A DNA stretch of 64,000 nt from Panulirus ornatus (GCF_036320965.1 NC_092234.1:39121005-39185004), one strand, 5' to 3'. Positions 21,866-34,514 are shown, numbered from the stretch's first letter. Notes: generated by a model not told the origin, from the sequence alone. Numbers and translations are program-made.

Positions 21866-23255
21866 TGACACCACCACAGGGATCAGCGCGAGGACCAATG
21901 TTATTTTAACAACCATTAGTAACGATGAAAACAAGATCTGTGTTGTTAGATATCAAGATTCCCAGACGACAGTAAACTACGAAGTAGATCTGTTATAAAA
22001 GTTGAATATTACAAGTGTAAGCTGGCATGAACAGACTGACGACACACCAGGCTCATACAGACTGACGACACACCAGGCTCATATATGGCAAACATAAAAA
22101 AGGTAAAGTTGCTCTCCATGTGTACAGTTGGCAACCCAGTGTTGCCATCTTGGGTTGAGAGAAATTCGAGTGAGGAAGGTTACTGTAGTTGTGTTGTTGT
22201 GTTTGTTACTTCTGATGATTGTTTGTGTCTCTTCACATCTTTCCATGTTATATTCTAGGACTTAAGTCCTTGACATAATATTGAAAATATTTTTTTATTT
22301 TGAAATAGGACAAAGAAATGCAATTTATGACTTTGGTAACATTCATTTTAAGAAGTATTTTAGAAACGTTATGGATTGCCAATAATCAGATATGATGGAG
22401 TTATGATGGTAAGAGTGGGAGGCTGACTGAAATAGTTCGAAAATGTAATGATTCTGCTGGAGGAACATCTGATATGGTAAACCAATGATACTCATTATCA
22501 AAACATACTGATTTGGTTGATGTGTAAGTTGTCAGACCAATGTAAGTTATTTTTCTTTTCTAACCACAGGACTTTAGATCATGAATAGCACTTAATGTGC
22601 CAAAGATTAGAAACTATTTCTAAATCAGACTTGAAGACATACATGGCTGTTGCAGCCAGTCCATACGTCAACGAACACCTACAAAGAATGGATTGTGGGA
22701 GGAAATGAGACGCCAGATTAACGTATATCAAATACATACATTATGTTAAGTATACAGGAAATGATCCTGTTTTATAGTGAGAGTTTGAGTACACATCCAG
22801 ACGTTCCAAACATCCTCTCAGCTTTGTGTATGTCATCTTGATGTAAATATACATTTCTTGTTTTTGTTTTACAATGGCGATAAGTTTTTATATATATATA
22901 TATCTAATAAAACACGAGACAATGTTCAGTACAAGATATACCAGGCGACAGGAATGCAGAAATAGGTGTTAACTCCATTTAGGGAAGTTCCTTCACTCAT
23001 ACAATCATGCAGTAGCTTCCTTATCTTGTTTGTGTTGTCATCATACAGTACATACATACCCAGGATGATATATCAAACTTCTTCGTCCTTGTTTCAAAAT
23101 GTTAAGTGTGCCAAGTGTACACATGCATTTTTTGTTAAGTGCAAAGTTCTTCCACATCTGTAGTGAACACGACACGCTGTAGTAAGAACTGTGTTGAGAA
23201 ACATTATGTAAATAAGGATAATGTCTAAACTTTAGCAACTGCTGATCACCTAAAA
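21866..23255. other. Unique AT-rich sequence
   Basis: About 1.4 kb without recognisable genes. It contains a two-copy repeat of 'cagactgacgacacaccagg' (22030-22080), a short TA tract (about 22891-22904) and a 65-codon open frame (22966-23163) with no known relative. Confidence 0.5.
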
Positions 23256-23261
23256 CCAGAC

Positions 23262-23345
23262 ACCACCGGGGAGAAACACCACCACCGGGGAGAAACACCA
23301 CCACTGGGGAGAAAGACCACCACTGGGGAGAAACACTGGATAAGA
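23262..23345. repeat. 18-bp minisatellite
   Basis: Four to five copies of 'caccaccggggagaaaca' with point variants. Confidence 0.85.
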
Positions 23346-23419
23346 ACATTTTAGGCTTCATCTCCAGGACATCCGGAGGCAAGTGTCAGGGACCAACCCT
23401 CAATCAGTGGCGGTCTCCA

Positions 23420-24930
23420 CCTTGAATATGTGTCACTTTGGTCACACTGCTGAATATGTCACTTTGGTCACACTGCTGAATATGTCACTTTGGTCACACT
23501 GCTGAATATGTGTCTCTTTGGTCACACTGCTGAATATGTCACTTTGGTCACACTGCTGAATATGTGTCTCTTTGGTCACACTGCTGAATATGTGTCACTT
23601 TGGTCACACTGCTGAATATGTGTCACTTTGGTCACACTGCTGAATATGTGTCACTTTGGTCACACTGCTGAATATGTGTCACTTTGGTCACACTGCTGAA
23701 TATGTGTCTCTTTGGTCACACTGCTGAATATGTGTCACTTTGGTCACACTGCTGAATATGTGTCACTTTGGTCACACTGCTGAATATGTGTCTCTTTGGT
23801 CACACTGCTGAATATGTGTCTCTTTGGCCACACTGCTGAATATGTGTCACTTTGGTCACACTGCTGAATATGTGTCTCTTTGGTCACTCTGCTGAATATG
23901 TGTCACTTTGGTCACACTGCTGAATATGTGTCACTTTGGCCACTGCTGAATATGTGTCACTTTGGTCACACTGCTGAATATGTCTCTTTGGTCACACTGC
24001 TGAATGTGTCTCTTTGGTCACACTGCTGAATATGTGTCTCTTTGGCCACACTGCTGAATATGTGTCTCTTTGGTCACACTGCTGACTATGTGTCTCTTTG
24101 GTCACACTGCTGAATGTGTCTCTTTGGCCACACTGCTGAATATGTGTCTCTTTGGTCACACTGCTGAATATGTGTCTATTTGGTCACACTGCTGAATATG
24201 TGTCTCTTTGGTCACACTGCTGAATATGTGTCACTTTGGTCACACTGCTGAATATGTGTCTCTTTGGTCACACTGCTGAATATGTGTCACTTTGGTCACA
24301 CTGCTGAATATGTGTCACTTTGGTCCCACCGCTGAATATGTGTCACTTTGGTCACACTGCTGAATATGTGTCACTTTGGTCACACTGCTGAATATGTGTC
24401 ACTTTGGTCACACTGCTGAATATGTGTCACTTTGGTCACACTGCTGAATATGTGTCACTTTGGTCACACTGCTGAATATGTGTCACTTTGGTCACACTGC
24501 TGAATATGTGTCACTTTGGTCACACTGCTGAATATGTGTCACTTTGGTCACACTGCTGAATATGTGTCACTTTGGTCACACTGCTGAATATGTGTCACTT
24601 TGGTCACACTGCTGAATATGTGTCACTTTGGTCACACTGCTGAATATGTGTCACTTTGGTCACACTGCTGAATATGTGTCACTTTGGTCACACTGCTGAA
24701 TATGTGTCACTTTGGTCACACTGCTGAATATGTGTCACTTTGGTCACACTGCTGAATATGTGTCACTTTGGTCACACTGCTGAATATGTGTCACTTTGGT
24801 CACACTGCTGAATATGTGTCACTTTGGTCACACTGCTGAATGTGTGTCACTTTGGTCACACTGCTGAATGTGTGTCACTTTGGTCACACTGCTGAATATG
24901 TGTCACTTTGGTCACACTGCTGAATATGAT
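23420..24930. repeat. 28-bp minisatellite, about 53 copies
   Basis: Unit 'tgaatatgtgtcactttggt' plus 'cacactgc' (28 bp), with a two-base deletion variant (tgaatatgtcac) common in the first 150 bp. Two sequence types, 'tcactttgg' and 'tctctttgg', are mixed on the left; from about 24340 to 24920 only the 'tcactttgg' type remains, almost without variation. Confidence 0.97.
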
Positions 24931-25372
24931 CATAGAGTAAATCAGTTAGTCAACAGGGGTGATTCCCAGAGTGAGGGATACCCACTTCTCCCATTCCACT
25001 CCCCCCCCCCCCCCCCGCCCGCCCCTACCTCTGGTCTTTACTCTCTCATGCACACGTGAACCCCCCACCCACCCACCCACCCACCCCAGGCCACACTCTC
25101 CTCCTTCACCCCAGAGCACAATTGGTTGTTGCCGTTGATGATCCTTGGGTATGATAGCCTGACCTTTGACCTCAGCTTAAAGGTCACGTCATTATAGCTT
25201 TGGATGGGTAGTTGTTCCGTCGTTGTCAAGAGGTGGTTGCCGTTACACTGCTGGGTAATAAGAGCTGCACACGACACGCTCTTGTGACACTCAAAGACCT
25301 GAGGTCACACTCACTCCTCAAGTACTGAGGTCACACTCACTCCTCAACTGCTATTACAACTTAACCGTGACT
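24931..25372. other. Unique sequence with poly(C) and (CCCA)n
   Basis: Run of C at about 25003-25016, and 'cccacccaccca' at 25065-25085. No gene is seen. Confidence 0.5.
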
Positions 25373-25374
25373 CT

Positions 25375-25720
25375 TTATAGTGTCACTGTTATGTTGTCTA
25401 CACTGTAGTGTCACTGTTATGTTATCTATAGTTTGACTGTTATGTTGTCTATAGTGTCACTGTTATGTTGTCTATAGTGTCACTGTTATGTTGTCTATAG
25501 TGTCATTGTTATGTTGTCTTTAGTGTCACAGTTATGTTGTCTATAGTGTCATTGTTATGTTATCTATAGTGTCACTGTTATGTTGTCTATAGTGTCACAG
25601 TTATGTTGTCTATAGTGTCACAGTTATGTTGTCTATAGTGTCACAGTTATGTTGTCTATAGTGTCATTGTTATGTTGTCTATATTGTCACAGTTATGTTG
25701 TAGTGTTATGTTGGCTACAG
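25375..25720. repeat. 23-bp minisatellite
   Basis: About 15 copies of 'tagtgtcactgttatgttgt' plus 'cta', with cact/cacag/catt variants. Confidence 0.93.
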
Positions 25721-25949
25721 TGTTAACGTTGTGTTGTGTGTAGTGTTCGTGGTCGTGTCTGGTGACCTCCTCCAGGGTCAGGCTGCTCCTCCTCACTCAG
25801 GAGCACGACGTGCACCGTAACTCGCCACCAAAGGCTTTCCGAAGGAGTGGGTCTCGTGGGACTTGTAAATGGTGTACAGGTACTGCTCTCTGAGGGGAGG
25901 GAACCCGGTAGACCGAACCAGGAGGGGAGACAAGGTACCGGGCTCCAGT

Positions 25950-26440
25950 TGTGAGGGCCAGATGGGGACTTGTTCCAGTTGTGAGGGTCAGAGGGGGGAC
26001 TTGTCCCAGTTGTGAGGGTCAGAGGGGGACTTGTTCCAGTTGTGAGGGTCAGAGGGGGACTTGTTCCAGTTGTGAGGGTCAGAGGGGGACTTGTTCCAGT
26101 TGTGAGGGTCAGAGGGGGGACTTGTTCCAGTTGTGAGGGTCAGAGGGGGACTTGTTCCAGTTGTGAGGGTCAGAGGGGGACTTGTTCCAGTTGTGAGGGT
26201 CAGAGGGGGGACTTGTCCCAGTTGTGAGGGTCAGAGGGGGACTTGTTCCAGTTGTGAGGGTCAGAGGGGGGACTTGTTGCAGTTGTGAGGGTCAGAGGGG
26301 GACTTGTTCCAGTTGTGAGGGTCAGAGGGGGACTTGTTCCAGTTGTGAGGGTCAGAGGGGGGACTTGTTCCAGTTGTGAGGGTCAGAGGGGGACTTGTTC
26401 CAGTTGTGAGGGTCAGAGGGGGGACTTGTTCCAGTTGTGA
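25950..26440. repeat. 30-bp minisatellite, about 16 copies
   Basis: Unit 'gtgagggtcagagggggact' plus 'tgttccagtt' (30 or 31 bp, depending on five or six G). Confidence 0.96.
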
Positions 26441-26529
26441 GAGGCGAGGGAAGGTAGATGTATGCAGCTGTATGTGTAGTGATGTGTGGCTGCAGCTGTG
26501 GGGGTGACGGAGGATAGAAGACCCCCCCC

Positions 26530-26987
<458 letters not shown>

Positions 26988-27079
26988 TGCTGCCTCTCTT
27001 TGCTACTCCTCCACAAGGCTACCTCTCCATGTTGTTCCCTCTACATGTTATATTCCCTCCACATGTTATATCCCCTCCA

Positions 27080-27330
27080 CAGTGCTACCACTCCAGTTGC
27101 CTACTTCCACACCACCACCGCTCCACTTGCCGCCCTCCACACCACCACCGCTCCACTTGCCTCCCTCCACACCAATACCGCTCCACTTGTATCCTGCCAC
27201 ACCACCACCGCTCCACTTGCCTCCCTCCACAGCACTACCGCTCCACTTGCCTCCCTCCACACCACCACCGCTCCACTTGCCGCCCTCCACAACACCAACG
27301 CTCCACTTGCCGCCCTCCACATCAGGCCGG
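27080..27330. repeat. 30-bp minisatellite, about eight copies
   Basis: Unit 'caccaccaccgctccacttg' plus 'ccgccctcca' (30 bp) with several variants. Pro-rich and Gly-Trp-rich frames follow from the period. Confidence 0.93.
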
Positions 27331-27775
27331 GCTGTGAGGGAGCCGTGAATTAGTTTAAAGGTGAGGGTGTGAGGCAGTGGTCGGGACGGAGAGCTGCCAC
27401 CAGCGTACGACCTCACCTCTCCCACCGCCGCCTTGGCCCACCCGCCCTCACCAACCCTGCTTCAGGGACGACCCTGCATAAGAGATGCTCTAGATCATGG
27501 GTCTCGCTGGCCCTCCGTTTCTTCTTGCCCTGAGCAACCCCTGTTTCGTGGAGTTTCCTGGATAAGGGCTGGTCTAGTCCCGAGGAGACCCTTACATAGG
27601 GGTGACACGGACCAGGGGAGCGCCCTCTGTAGGGTGAGGGGCAAAATAAGGGAGAGGTGTGTGACTCTGTGCCGCCCACACGACTCTCCTCCACGGGAAA
27701 CATTACACAAGGAGCGGGTACGGTGGCCGGCCAGGCAGGCAGGCAGGCACGAACAAAGAAGAGATCGCCACAACG
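27331..27775. other. Unique GC-rich sequence
   Basis: Relatively GC-rich and mostly unique, with a (GGCA)n patch near 27735-27750. Open frames exist but I see no conserved domain. Confidence 0.45.
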
Positions 27776-27779
27776 TCCC

Positions 27780-28190
27780 GCACAGCCAACCACCCACCCA
27801 CCACGCTGACACAACCACCCACCCACCACGCTGACACAACCACCCACCCACCACGCTGACACAACCACCCACCTACCACGCTGACACAACCACCCACCCA
27901 CCACGCTGACACAACCACCCACCCACCACGCTGACACAACCACCCACCCACCACGCTGACACAACCACCCACCCACCACACTGACACAACCACCCACCAC
28001 GCTGACACAACCACCCACCCACCACGCTGACACAACCACCCACCACGCTGACACACCCACCACGCTGACACAACCACCCACCACGCTGACACAACCACCC
28101 ACCCACCACGCTGACACAACCACCCACCCACCACGCTGACACAACCACCCACCACGCTGACACAACCACCCACCACGCTGACAAAACCAG
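27780..28190. repeat. 25/21-bp minisatellite
   Basis: Unit 'cacccacccaccacgctgac' plus 'acaac' (25 bp), alternating with a 21-bp form lacking one 'ccac'. Confidence 0.95.
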
Positions 28191-28319
28191 CCATGATATA
28201 AGGCAGGACATAACACAGGGTGGGACACTTTATAAGGGAGGACATAATACAGGGTGGGACAGGATTTGTTAAGGCAATACCTGGGTGGGGCAAGACCATG
28301 TTAGTCAAGACCTGGATGA

Positions 28320-28410
28320 AGCATCACCTGGATGGAGCAGGACCTGGGTGGAGCAGGACCTGGGTGGAGCAGGACCTGGGTGGAGCAGGACCTGGGTGGA
28401 GCAGGACCTG
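28320..28410. repeat. 16-bp tandem repeat
   Basis: Five copies of 'agcaggacctgggtgg'. Confidence 0.93.
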
Positions 28411-28439
28411 GGTTGCAGACCAACATAAGACAGAAGGGA

Positions 28440-29130
28440 TCTAGAAGAACGAGGAGAGGGAGAGTTGTGAGAGGAGCAGGAGAAGAGTGAAGAGATGTGA
28501 GAGCCACGAGAGAAGAGTGAGAGCTTTAGGGAAGCTAGGAAAAGGGTAAGAGGTGTGAGAGGAGCAGAAGAAGAGTAAGCTGTGTGAGAGCAGCAGGAAA
28601 ATAGTGAGTGTTGTGAGAGGCGGAGGAGAGTTAGAACAAAGCCTGACGGCGAAGGAGAACAGTCTAATGGATCAAGATAATACATGAATGTGGGAAGGTG
28701 GGGAGAGTAGGAGAATGGGGTGGATGGAAGAATTTGAAGAATAATGAAATGAGGAAAAGAAAAGAATATGAAGGAAATGAGCATTAAGGAAAATAAGGAA
28801 ATTGAGAGAATTAGATAAATAGAATACATAAAAAGGAGAAGCAAGGAATGAGGGAATGTGGGATGATAAAGACGATACAAGAGGAAGAGGATGAGAGGAG
28901 AATAAGACGGAGGACGAGGAGGAAGAGGAGAAGAACAAGGGTAAGGAATAATTAGACGAAAAAAAAAAGTGAGTGAGCAAGACAGAGTGAGAGGGACGGA
29001 AGAGGTTGGTGGGAGAGAGGGAGAGAGAGGAAGAGGATAATGAAGGGAGGAGAAGCTTGGCTGGAAGGGAAAGGGTGTTGAGGTGGATGGGAGAGGAGAG
29101 CTACTAGGGATGGGTGGAGGAAATGGGAAG
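28440..29130. other. Polypurine tract, about 700 bp
   Basis: The plus strand is strongly purine-rich (A and G, with scattered T and few C) from the end of the 16-bp repeat to about 29130. It is not a simple tandem repeat. The complementary pyrimidine-rich frames (Ser, Phe, Leu, Pro) are compositional. Confidence 0.8.
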
Positions 29131-29790
29131 GTTAGGTAACGGGAGACCTGGTGGTTCATGATGAGGTCATCCTGTACTGGTATGATCTTAACTGTGGCAG
29201 GTAATGCAGAAGGATTCTCGCCACCCACCTCTCCCTCCGGCTCAACTCCCGGCAGGAAGGAAGGTAGTGAGGATAGTATGTATACTGCCACAGGCATTTT
29301 GTAAGGAACTCTGGATGGGAGAGTATCGTAATTCCAGACAATGTGCGTCATGTAATCATTGTTTTTGTATCGGGAATAATTACTGATGTGTTACACACAC
29401 GACTCGATCATATACCCAGCTTTCACTTGAAGTTATACTGATTAGTGTCTGCTCCTGCTGCTGCTGGTGTGCATACATTCCAATGTTCTATACATGTTAC
29501 CCAGGTCAACCTTCTGCCTGTGTTGGCATCACATCTTGGTATTTCTGGTCTTTCAGTGTCTATCTGACGCAGAGAAATTTTCGTATGTTTCATTGTGTAA
29601 ATCATGAAACAATTTGAAAACTGTTCGATTTGCTTACTGTGTGAACTTTCCTCAGAGACAATGATAACATGGTGTCTCACAATCTTTGTTCATATGTTTA
29701 TCTATTAGTGACGGAATTCATCTTCAGGATCCCCTTGAAACTGACTCTAGTTTGTATGTTCATCTATGACCAACTCTGGTGAGCAGCAGT
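29131..29790. other. Unique sequence
   Basis: No repeat and no recognisable gene. Confidence 0.45.
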
Positions 29791-29794
29791 CCAG

Positions 29795-29950
29795 CTGAGG
29801 TCACACAAGGTCATCATCAGCTGAGGTCACACAAGGTCATCATCAGCTGAGGTCACACTAGGTCATCATCAGCTGAGGTCACACTAGGTCATCACCAGCT
29901 GAGGTCACACAAGGTCATCATCAGCTGAGGTCACACAAGGTCATCATCAG
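29795..29950. repeat. 26-bp tandem repeat, six copies
   Basis: Unit 'tgaggtcacacaaggtcatc' plus 'atcagc'. Each unit carries 'aggtca'-type half-sites: 'gaggtcac' and 'aaggtcat'. Confidence 0.93.
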
Positions 29951-30057
29951 GTGAGAGCAGGTAGCCGCTTCTGCACCTTCCCGCCCGTGGAGAGTTGAGG
30001 GATCTCCCATGATTAACAGTGAATCAAAATGATTCTTTCAAAGACAAACCATTTCTT

Positions 30058-30470
30058 TATTATCGCTAGTTAAGATACCATGTTGATCATTATCGCTAGT
30101 TAAGATACCATGTTGATCATTATCGCTAGTTAAGATACCATGTTGATCATTATCGCTAGTTAAGATACCATGTTGATCATTATCGCTAGTTAAGATACCA
30201 TGTTGATCATTATAGCTAGTTAAGATACCATGTTGATCATTATCGCTAGTTAAGATACCATGTTGATCATTATCGCTAGTTAAGATACCATGTTGATCAT
30301 TATCGCTAGTTAAGATACCATGTTGATCATTATCGCTAGTTAAGATACCATGTTGATCATTATCGCCAGTTAAGGTACCATGTTGATTATCATCGCTAGT
30401 TAAGGGTTCATTATTGTCGTCAGTTAAGGTACCATGTCAGTTATCATCACTAGTTAAGGTGCCATGTTGA
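30058..30470. repeat. 30-bp minisatellite, about 13 copies
   Basis: Unit 'tatcgctagttaagatacca' plus 'tgttgatcat' (30 bp). The first ten copies are almost identical; the last three are diverged. Confidence 0.96.
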
Positions 30471-31030
30471 TCTGGTCATGGACCAATAGCATATTTGACT
30501 TTGTTCTTGTTTCGTATGTAATGATGAGCCATGATGTGTGTAACGTGGCTTCATGTGGTGAGGAAATGTGTTTCATGTTACACCTGCTGGGTCGTGCTCC
30601 AGCTGTGTGACCCACCTGTGTACACTGTGGTGGTTGTGTACACGTCTTACCACCTGATCTAGACACAGTGTAAGTCTTTCTATAAGACTTAATTAAATCA
30701 TTAATTGCTTCAATGGACCAGCCCGCCTCCTCCCTCACCCTGCTACCCGTGCTGACCTCTCTAGGGAGAGGGTCCCCTCTCACGGGCGAGGAGGGGCAGG
30801 GAGGGATGGTTTGGGGCGAGCTGAAAGGGTAGGGTGGAAGGGAGGGAATGGGAGGGGAAGTGAAGGAGGGATGGAGGGGGTAGGGGAGGAGCCGCCAGCT
30901 TGGATGGCCTTCTGCTCATAATTTCCTGGTGACCAAACAGAACCACGGCCCCCCCCCCCCTTCCCCCACTCCACCCCCTTTCCTCCCGATCCCCTCCCGT
31001 CCCATTCTCCTTCCCCATCTGTTTCTCTAG
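30471..31030. other. Unique sequence with G-rich then C-rich patches
   Basis: 30780-30890 is purine- and G-rich, and 30950-31010 is C-rich. No gene is seen. Confidence 0.45.
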
Positions 31031-31031
31031 C

Positions 31032-31033
<2 letters not shown>

Positions 31034-31082
<49 letters not shown>

Positions 31083-31097
31083 ACACACACACACACA

Positions 31098-31181
<84 letters not shown>

Positions 31182-31183
31182 TA
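31034..31183. repeat. (CA)n followed by (TA)n
   Basis: CA repeat at 31034-31097 passes directly into TA repeat at 31098-31175. It abuts the LINE 3' end. Confidence 0.97.
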
Positions 31184-31189
31184 TTATAT

Positions 31190-32662
31190 TATACTTTGTC
31201 GCTGTCTCCCGCGTTTGCGAGGTAGCGCAAGGAAACAGACGAAAGAAATGCCCCCCCCCCCCCATACACATGTATATACATACGTCCACACACGCAAATA
31301 TACATACCTACACAGCTTTCCATGGTTTACCCCAGACGCTTCACATGCCCTGCTTCAATCCACTGACAGCACGTCAACCCCGGTATACCACATCGCTCCA
31401 ATTTACTCTATTCCTTGCCCTCCTTTCACCCTCCTGCATGTTCAGGCCCCGATCACACAAAATCTTTTTCACTCCATCTTTCCACCTCCAATTTGGTCTC
31501 CCTCTTCTCCTTGTTCCCTCCACCTCCGACACATATATCCGCTTGGTCAATCTTTCCTCACTCATCCTCTCCATGTGCCCAAACCACTTCAAAACACCCT
31601 CTTCTGCTCTCTCAACCACGCTCTTTTTATTTCCACACATCTCTCTTACCCTTACGTTACTCACTCGATCAAACCACCTCACACCACACATTGTCCTCAA
31701 ACATCTCATTTCCAGCACATCCATCCTCCTGCGCACAACTCTATCCATAGCCCACGCCTCGCAACCATACAACATTGTTGGAACCACTATTCCTTCAAAC
31801 ATACCCATTTTTGCTTTCCGAGATAATGTTCTCGACTTCCACACATTCTTCAAGGCCCCCAGGATTTTCGCCCCCTCCCCCACCCTATGATCCACTTCCG
31901 CTTCCATGGTTCCATCCGCTGCCAGATCCACTCCCAGATATCTAAAACACTTCACTTCCTCCAGTTTTTCTCCATTCAAACTCACCTCCCAATTGACTTG
32001 ACCCTCAACCCTACTGTACCTAATAACCTTGCTCTTATTCACATTTACTCTTAACTTTCTTCTTCCACACACTTTTCCAAACTCAGTCACCAGCTTCTGC
32101 AGTTTCTCACATGAATCAGCCACCAGCGCTGTATCATCAGCGAACAACAACTGACTCACTTCCCAAGCTCTCTCATCCCCAACAGACTTCATACTTGCCC
32201 CTCTTTCCAAAACTCTTGCATTTACCTCCCTAACAACCCCATCCATAAACAAATTAAACAACCATGGAGACATCACACACCCCTGCCGCAAACCTACATT
32301 CAGTGAGAACCAATCACTTTCCTCTCTTCCTACACGTACACATGCCTTACATCCTCGATAAAAACTTTTCACTGCTTCTAACAACTTTCCTCCCACACCA
32401 TATATTCTTAATACCTTCCACAAAGCATCTCTATCAACTCTATCATATGCCTTCTCCAGATCCATAAATGCTACATACAAATCCATTTGCTTTTCTAAGT
32501 ATTTCTCACATACATTCTTCAAAGCAAACACCTGATCCACACATCCTCTACCACTTCTGAAACCACACTGCTCTTCCCCAATCTGATGCTCTGTACATGC
32601 CTTCACCCTCTCAATCAGTACCCTCCCATATAATTTACCAGGAATACTCAACAAACTTATAC

Positions 32663-32665
<3 letters not shown>
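31190..32665 (-). mobile_element. LINE copy with longest uninterrupted RT frame
   Basis: Minus-strand copy with the 3' stem-loop (31198-31230), 3' UTR and an unbroken coding region up to the codons for LLSIPGK, where the (TA)n tract at 32666 cuts it. No frameshift is seen, unlike the 4188 and 13499 copies. It is 5'-truncated and lacks the first RT motifs and the endonuclease. Confidence 0.94.
31374..32654 (-). pseudogene. LINE RT and C-terminal domain, 426 codons, 5'-truncated
   Basis: From the N-terminus: LSIPGKLYGRVLIERVKAC, GFRSGRGCVDQVFA (about 32), FMDLEKAYDRVDRD (about 65), GLRQGCVMSPWLFNLF (about 126), catalytic LLFADDTALVAD (about 176), GVDLAADGT (about 245), [12 protein letters not shown] (about 296), [18 protein letters not shown] (about 355) and [12 protein letters not shown] (about 385), ending DVVYRG. 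The two Asp of FADD and the upstream Asp of FMDLEKAYD are present. The frame is intact, but the start Met is internal to RT, so this is a dead fragment. It is the best reference sequence for the family in this window. Confidence 0.9.

Positions 32666-32744
<79 letters not shown>
32666..32744. repeat. (TA)n microsatellite
   Basis: About 79 bp of TA between the LINE and the GC-rich array. Confidence 0.98.
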
Positions 32745-32746
<2 letters not shown>

Positions 32747-33395
32747 ACCCCGGGCGTCACACTCCCCCCCGGGCGTCACACTCCACCCCGGGCGTCACAC
32801 TCCCCCCGGGCGTCACACTCCACCCCGGGCGTCACACTCCCCCCCGGGCGTCACACTCCCCCCCGGGCGTCACACTCCACCCCGGGCGTCACACTCCACC
32901 CCGGGCGTCACACTCCCCCCCGGGCGTCACACTCCACCCCGGGCGTCACACTCCCCCCGGGCGTCACACTCCACCCCGGGCGTCACACTCCCCCCCGGGC
33001 GTCACACTCCCCCCCGGGCGTCACACTCCCCCCGGGCGTCACACTCCACCCCGGGCGTCACACTCCCCCCCGGGCGTCACACTCCCCCCGGGCGTCACAC
33101 TCCCCCCCGGGCGTCACACTCCACCCCGGGCGTCACACTCCACCCCGGGCGTCACACTCCCCCCCGGGCGTCACACTCCCCCCGGGCGTCACACTCCCCC
33201 CCGGGCGTCACACTCCACCCCGGGCGTCACACTCCCCCCGGGCGTCACACTCCCCCCGGGCGTCACACTCCACCCCGGGCGTCACACTCCACCCCGGGCG
33301 TCACACTCCCCCCGGGCGTCACACTCCACCCCGGGCGTCACACTCCCCCCCGGGCGTCACACTCCCCCCGGGCGTCACACTCCCCCCCGGGCGTT
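32745..33395. repeat. 19/20-bp GC-rich minisatellite
   Basis: About 33 copies of 'ccccgggcgtcacactcc' with an 'ac', 'cc' or missing base before it. Every unit holds CCCGGG and two CpG steps (one inside CCCGGG, one in GCGTC). It is joined directly to (TA)n on its left. Confidence 0.96.
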
Positions 33396-33740
33396 ACCTT
33401 ACCTCCCCCGCCCCCTGGGTGCCGCTCCCCTAATTTCCTTGTGGTCATATCGTCCAGGACTCGTGTGTGACGATAGCATCCTCCAGACGACCCTGCCTGA
33501 CCTCTCTCCTCTCACGTGACCTTGACCTGCCCGCCTCACAACCGTACAACACCCGGCCTCACAACACCTCCGCGCACACGCGCGCGCGCGTGTGTGTGTG
33601 TGTGTGTGTGTGTGTTCCGCTAACCAGCGGTAAGTTGTGACCCGCATCGTTACGGCAGTTCTGCGCAGTTGTCGTAAAAGACATTTGCTAACGTTACTTT
33701 CCTCTCGTACCGTCACATGAACTTAAACGAGCCAAGATCC
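33396..33740. other. Unique sequence with short (CG)/(GT) tract
   Basis: 'cgcgcgcgcg' passing into (GT)n at 33577-33615. No gene is seen. Confidence 0.5.
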
Positions 33741-33744
33741 TCCG

Positions 33745-33845
33745 TGACACATGTTACGTCAGAGTGACACATGTTACGTCAGAGTGACACATGTTACGTC
33801 AGAGTGACACATGTTACGTCAGAGTGACACATGTTACGTCAGGGC
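33745..33845. repeat. 20-bp repeat with CRE/bZIP-like sites, five copies
   Basis: Unit 'gtgacacatgttacgtcaga' repeated five times without change. Each unit contains TTACGTCA (reverse TGACGTAA), a full CREB/ATF- or PAR-bZIP-like site, and the palindrome ACATGT. Confidence 0.9.
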
Positions 33846-34240
33846 ACAACTCGTTAACCTAACAACGTGCATGAGTCTGCCCGCCCGCTGACCTGGCCAG
33901 CCACACTGCGCTCCCACGCCAGAATTTGGCGGCTGACCATGTGGCCCGGCCTGGGGGGTGACCCCGTGGCCCGGCCTGGGGGGTGACCCCGTGGCCCGGG
34001 CCGGGGAATCAATCAGATCTTCCTCCGTCATGTACAGCGTGGAATGTTCACTCTGATGATCACCTGTGTTGTACATGTTGACAGGTGTACACTGGTCCTG
34101 CCCTGGTGTACATTGTATACCAGCAGTGTCTGCTGCCTGGTGTCAGCAGTGTCTGCTGCCTGGTGTCAGCAGTGTCTGCTGCTTGGTGTAAGTAATGTGG
34201 ATACGTGTAGGTGGACACTGGGTTGTGATGGCCATCCTGG
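33846..34240. other. Short tandem repeats in unique sequence
   Basis: Three copies of a 25-bp unit around 'gtggcccggcctgggg' (about 33940-34010) and three copies of 'ctgctgcctggtgtcagcag' type (about 34125-34190). Confidence 0.75.
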
Positions 34241-34244
34241 CCAC

Positions 34245-34430
34245 AAGTGTGAAGGGACACTGGAACAGGAGGGCCACGTCTGTCCACATGTGTGGGGGAT
34301 ACTGGGACAGGAGGGCCACGTCTGTCCACATGTGTGGGGGATACTGGGACAGGAGGGCCACGTCTGGCCACATGTGTAGGGGATACTGGGACAGGAGGGC
34401 CACGTCTGGCCAGGAGGGCCACATGAAGCC
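34245..34430. repeat. About 41-bp tandem repeat, four copies
   Basis: Unit containing 'gatactgggacaggagggcc' then 'acgtctgtccacatgtgtg'. Confidence 0.9.
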
Positions 34431-34514
34431 CCTCTGAGCGTCAGTCCAAACTGACGGTCGAGCAGGTGTTGCTGGGGGAGTCATGGGCAGGCCTTTGTCC
34501 CGGGGAACCCCAGC

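Noticed and set aside
20833..21934. Ser-Pro-rich frame resembling a mucin or cell-wall protein
   Set aside because: By-product of GGT/GAT/GCT triplets; the opposite strand is equally open as Val-rich sequence.
27413..28228. 271-codon minus-strand frame rich in Trp, Cys and Val
   Set aside because: Most of it lies over the 25/21-bp array; the remaining part has no recognisable similarity.
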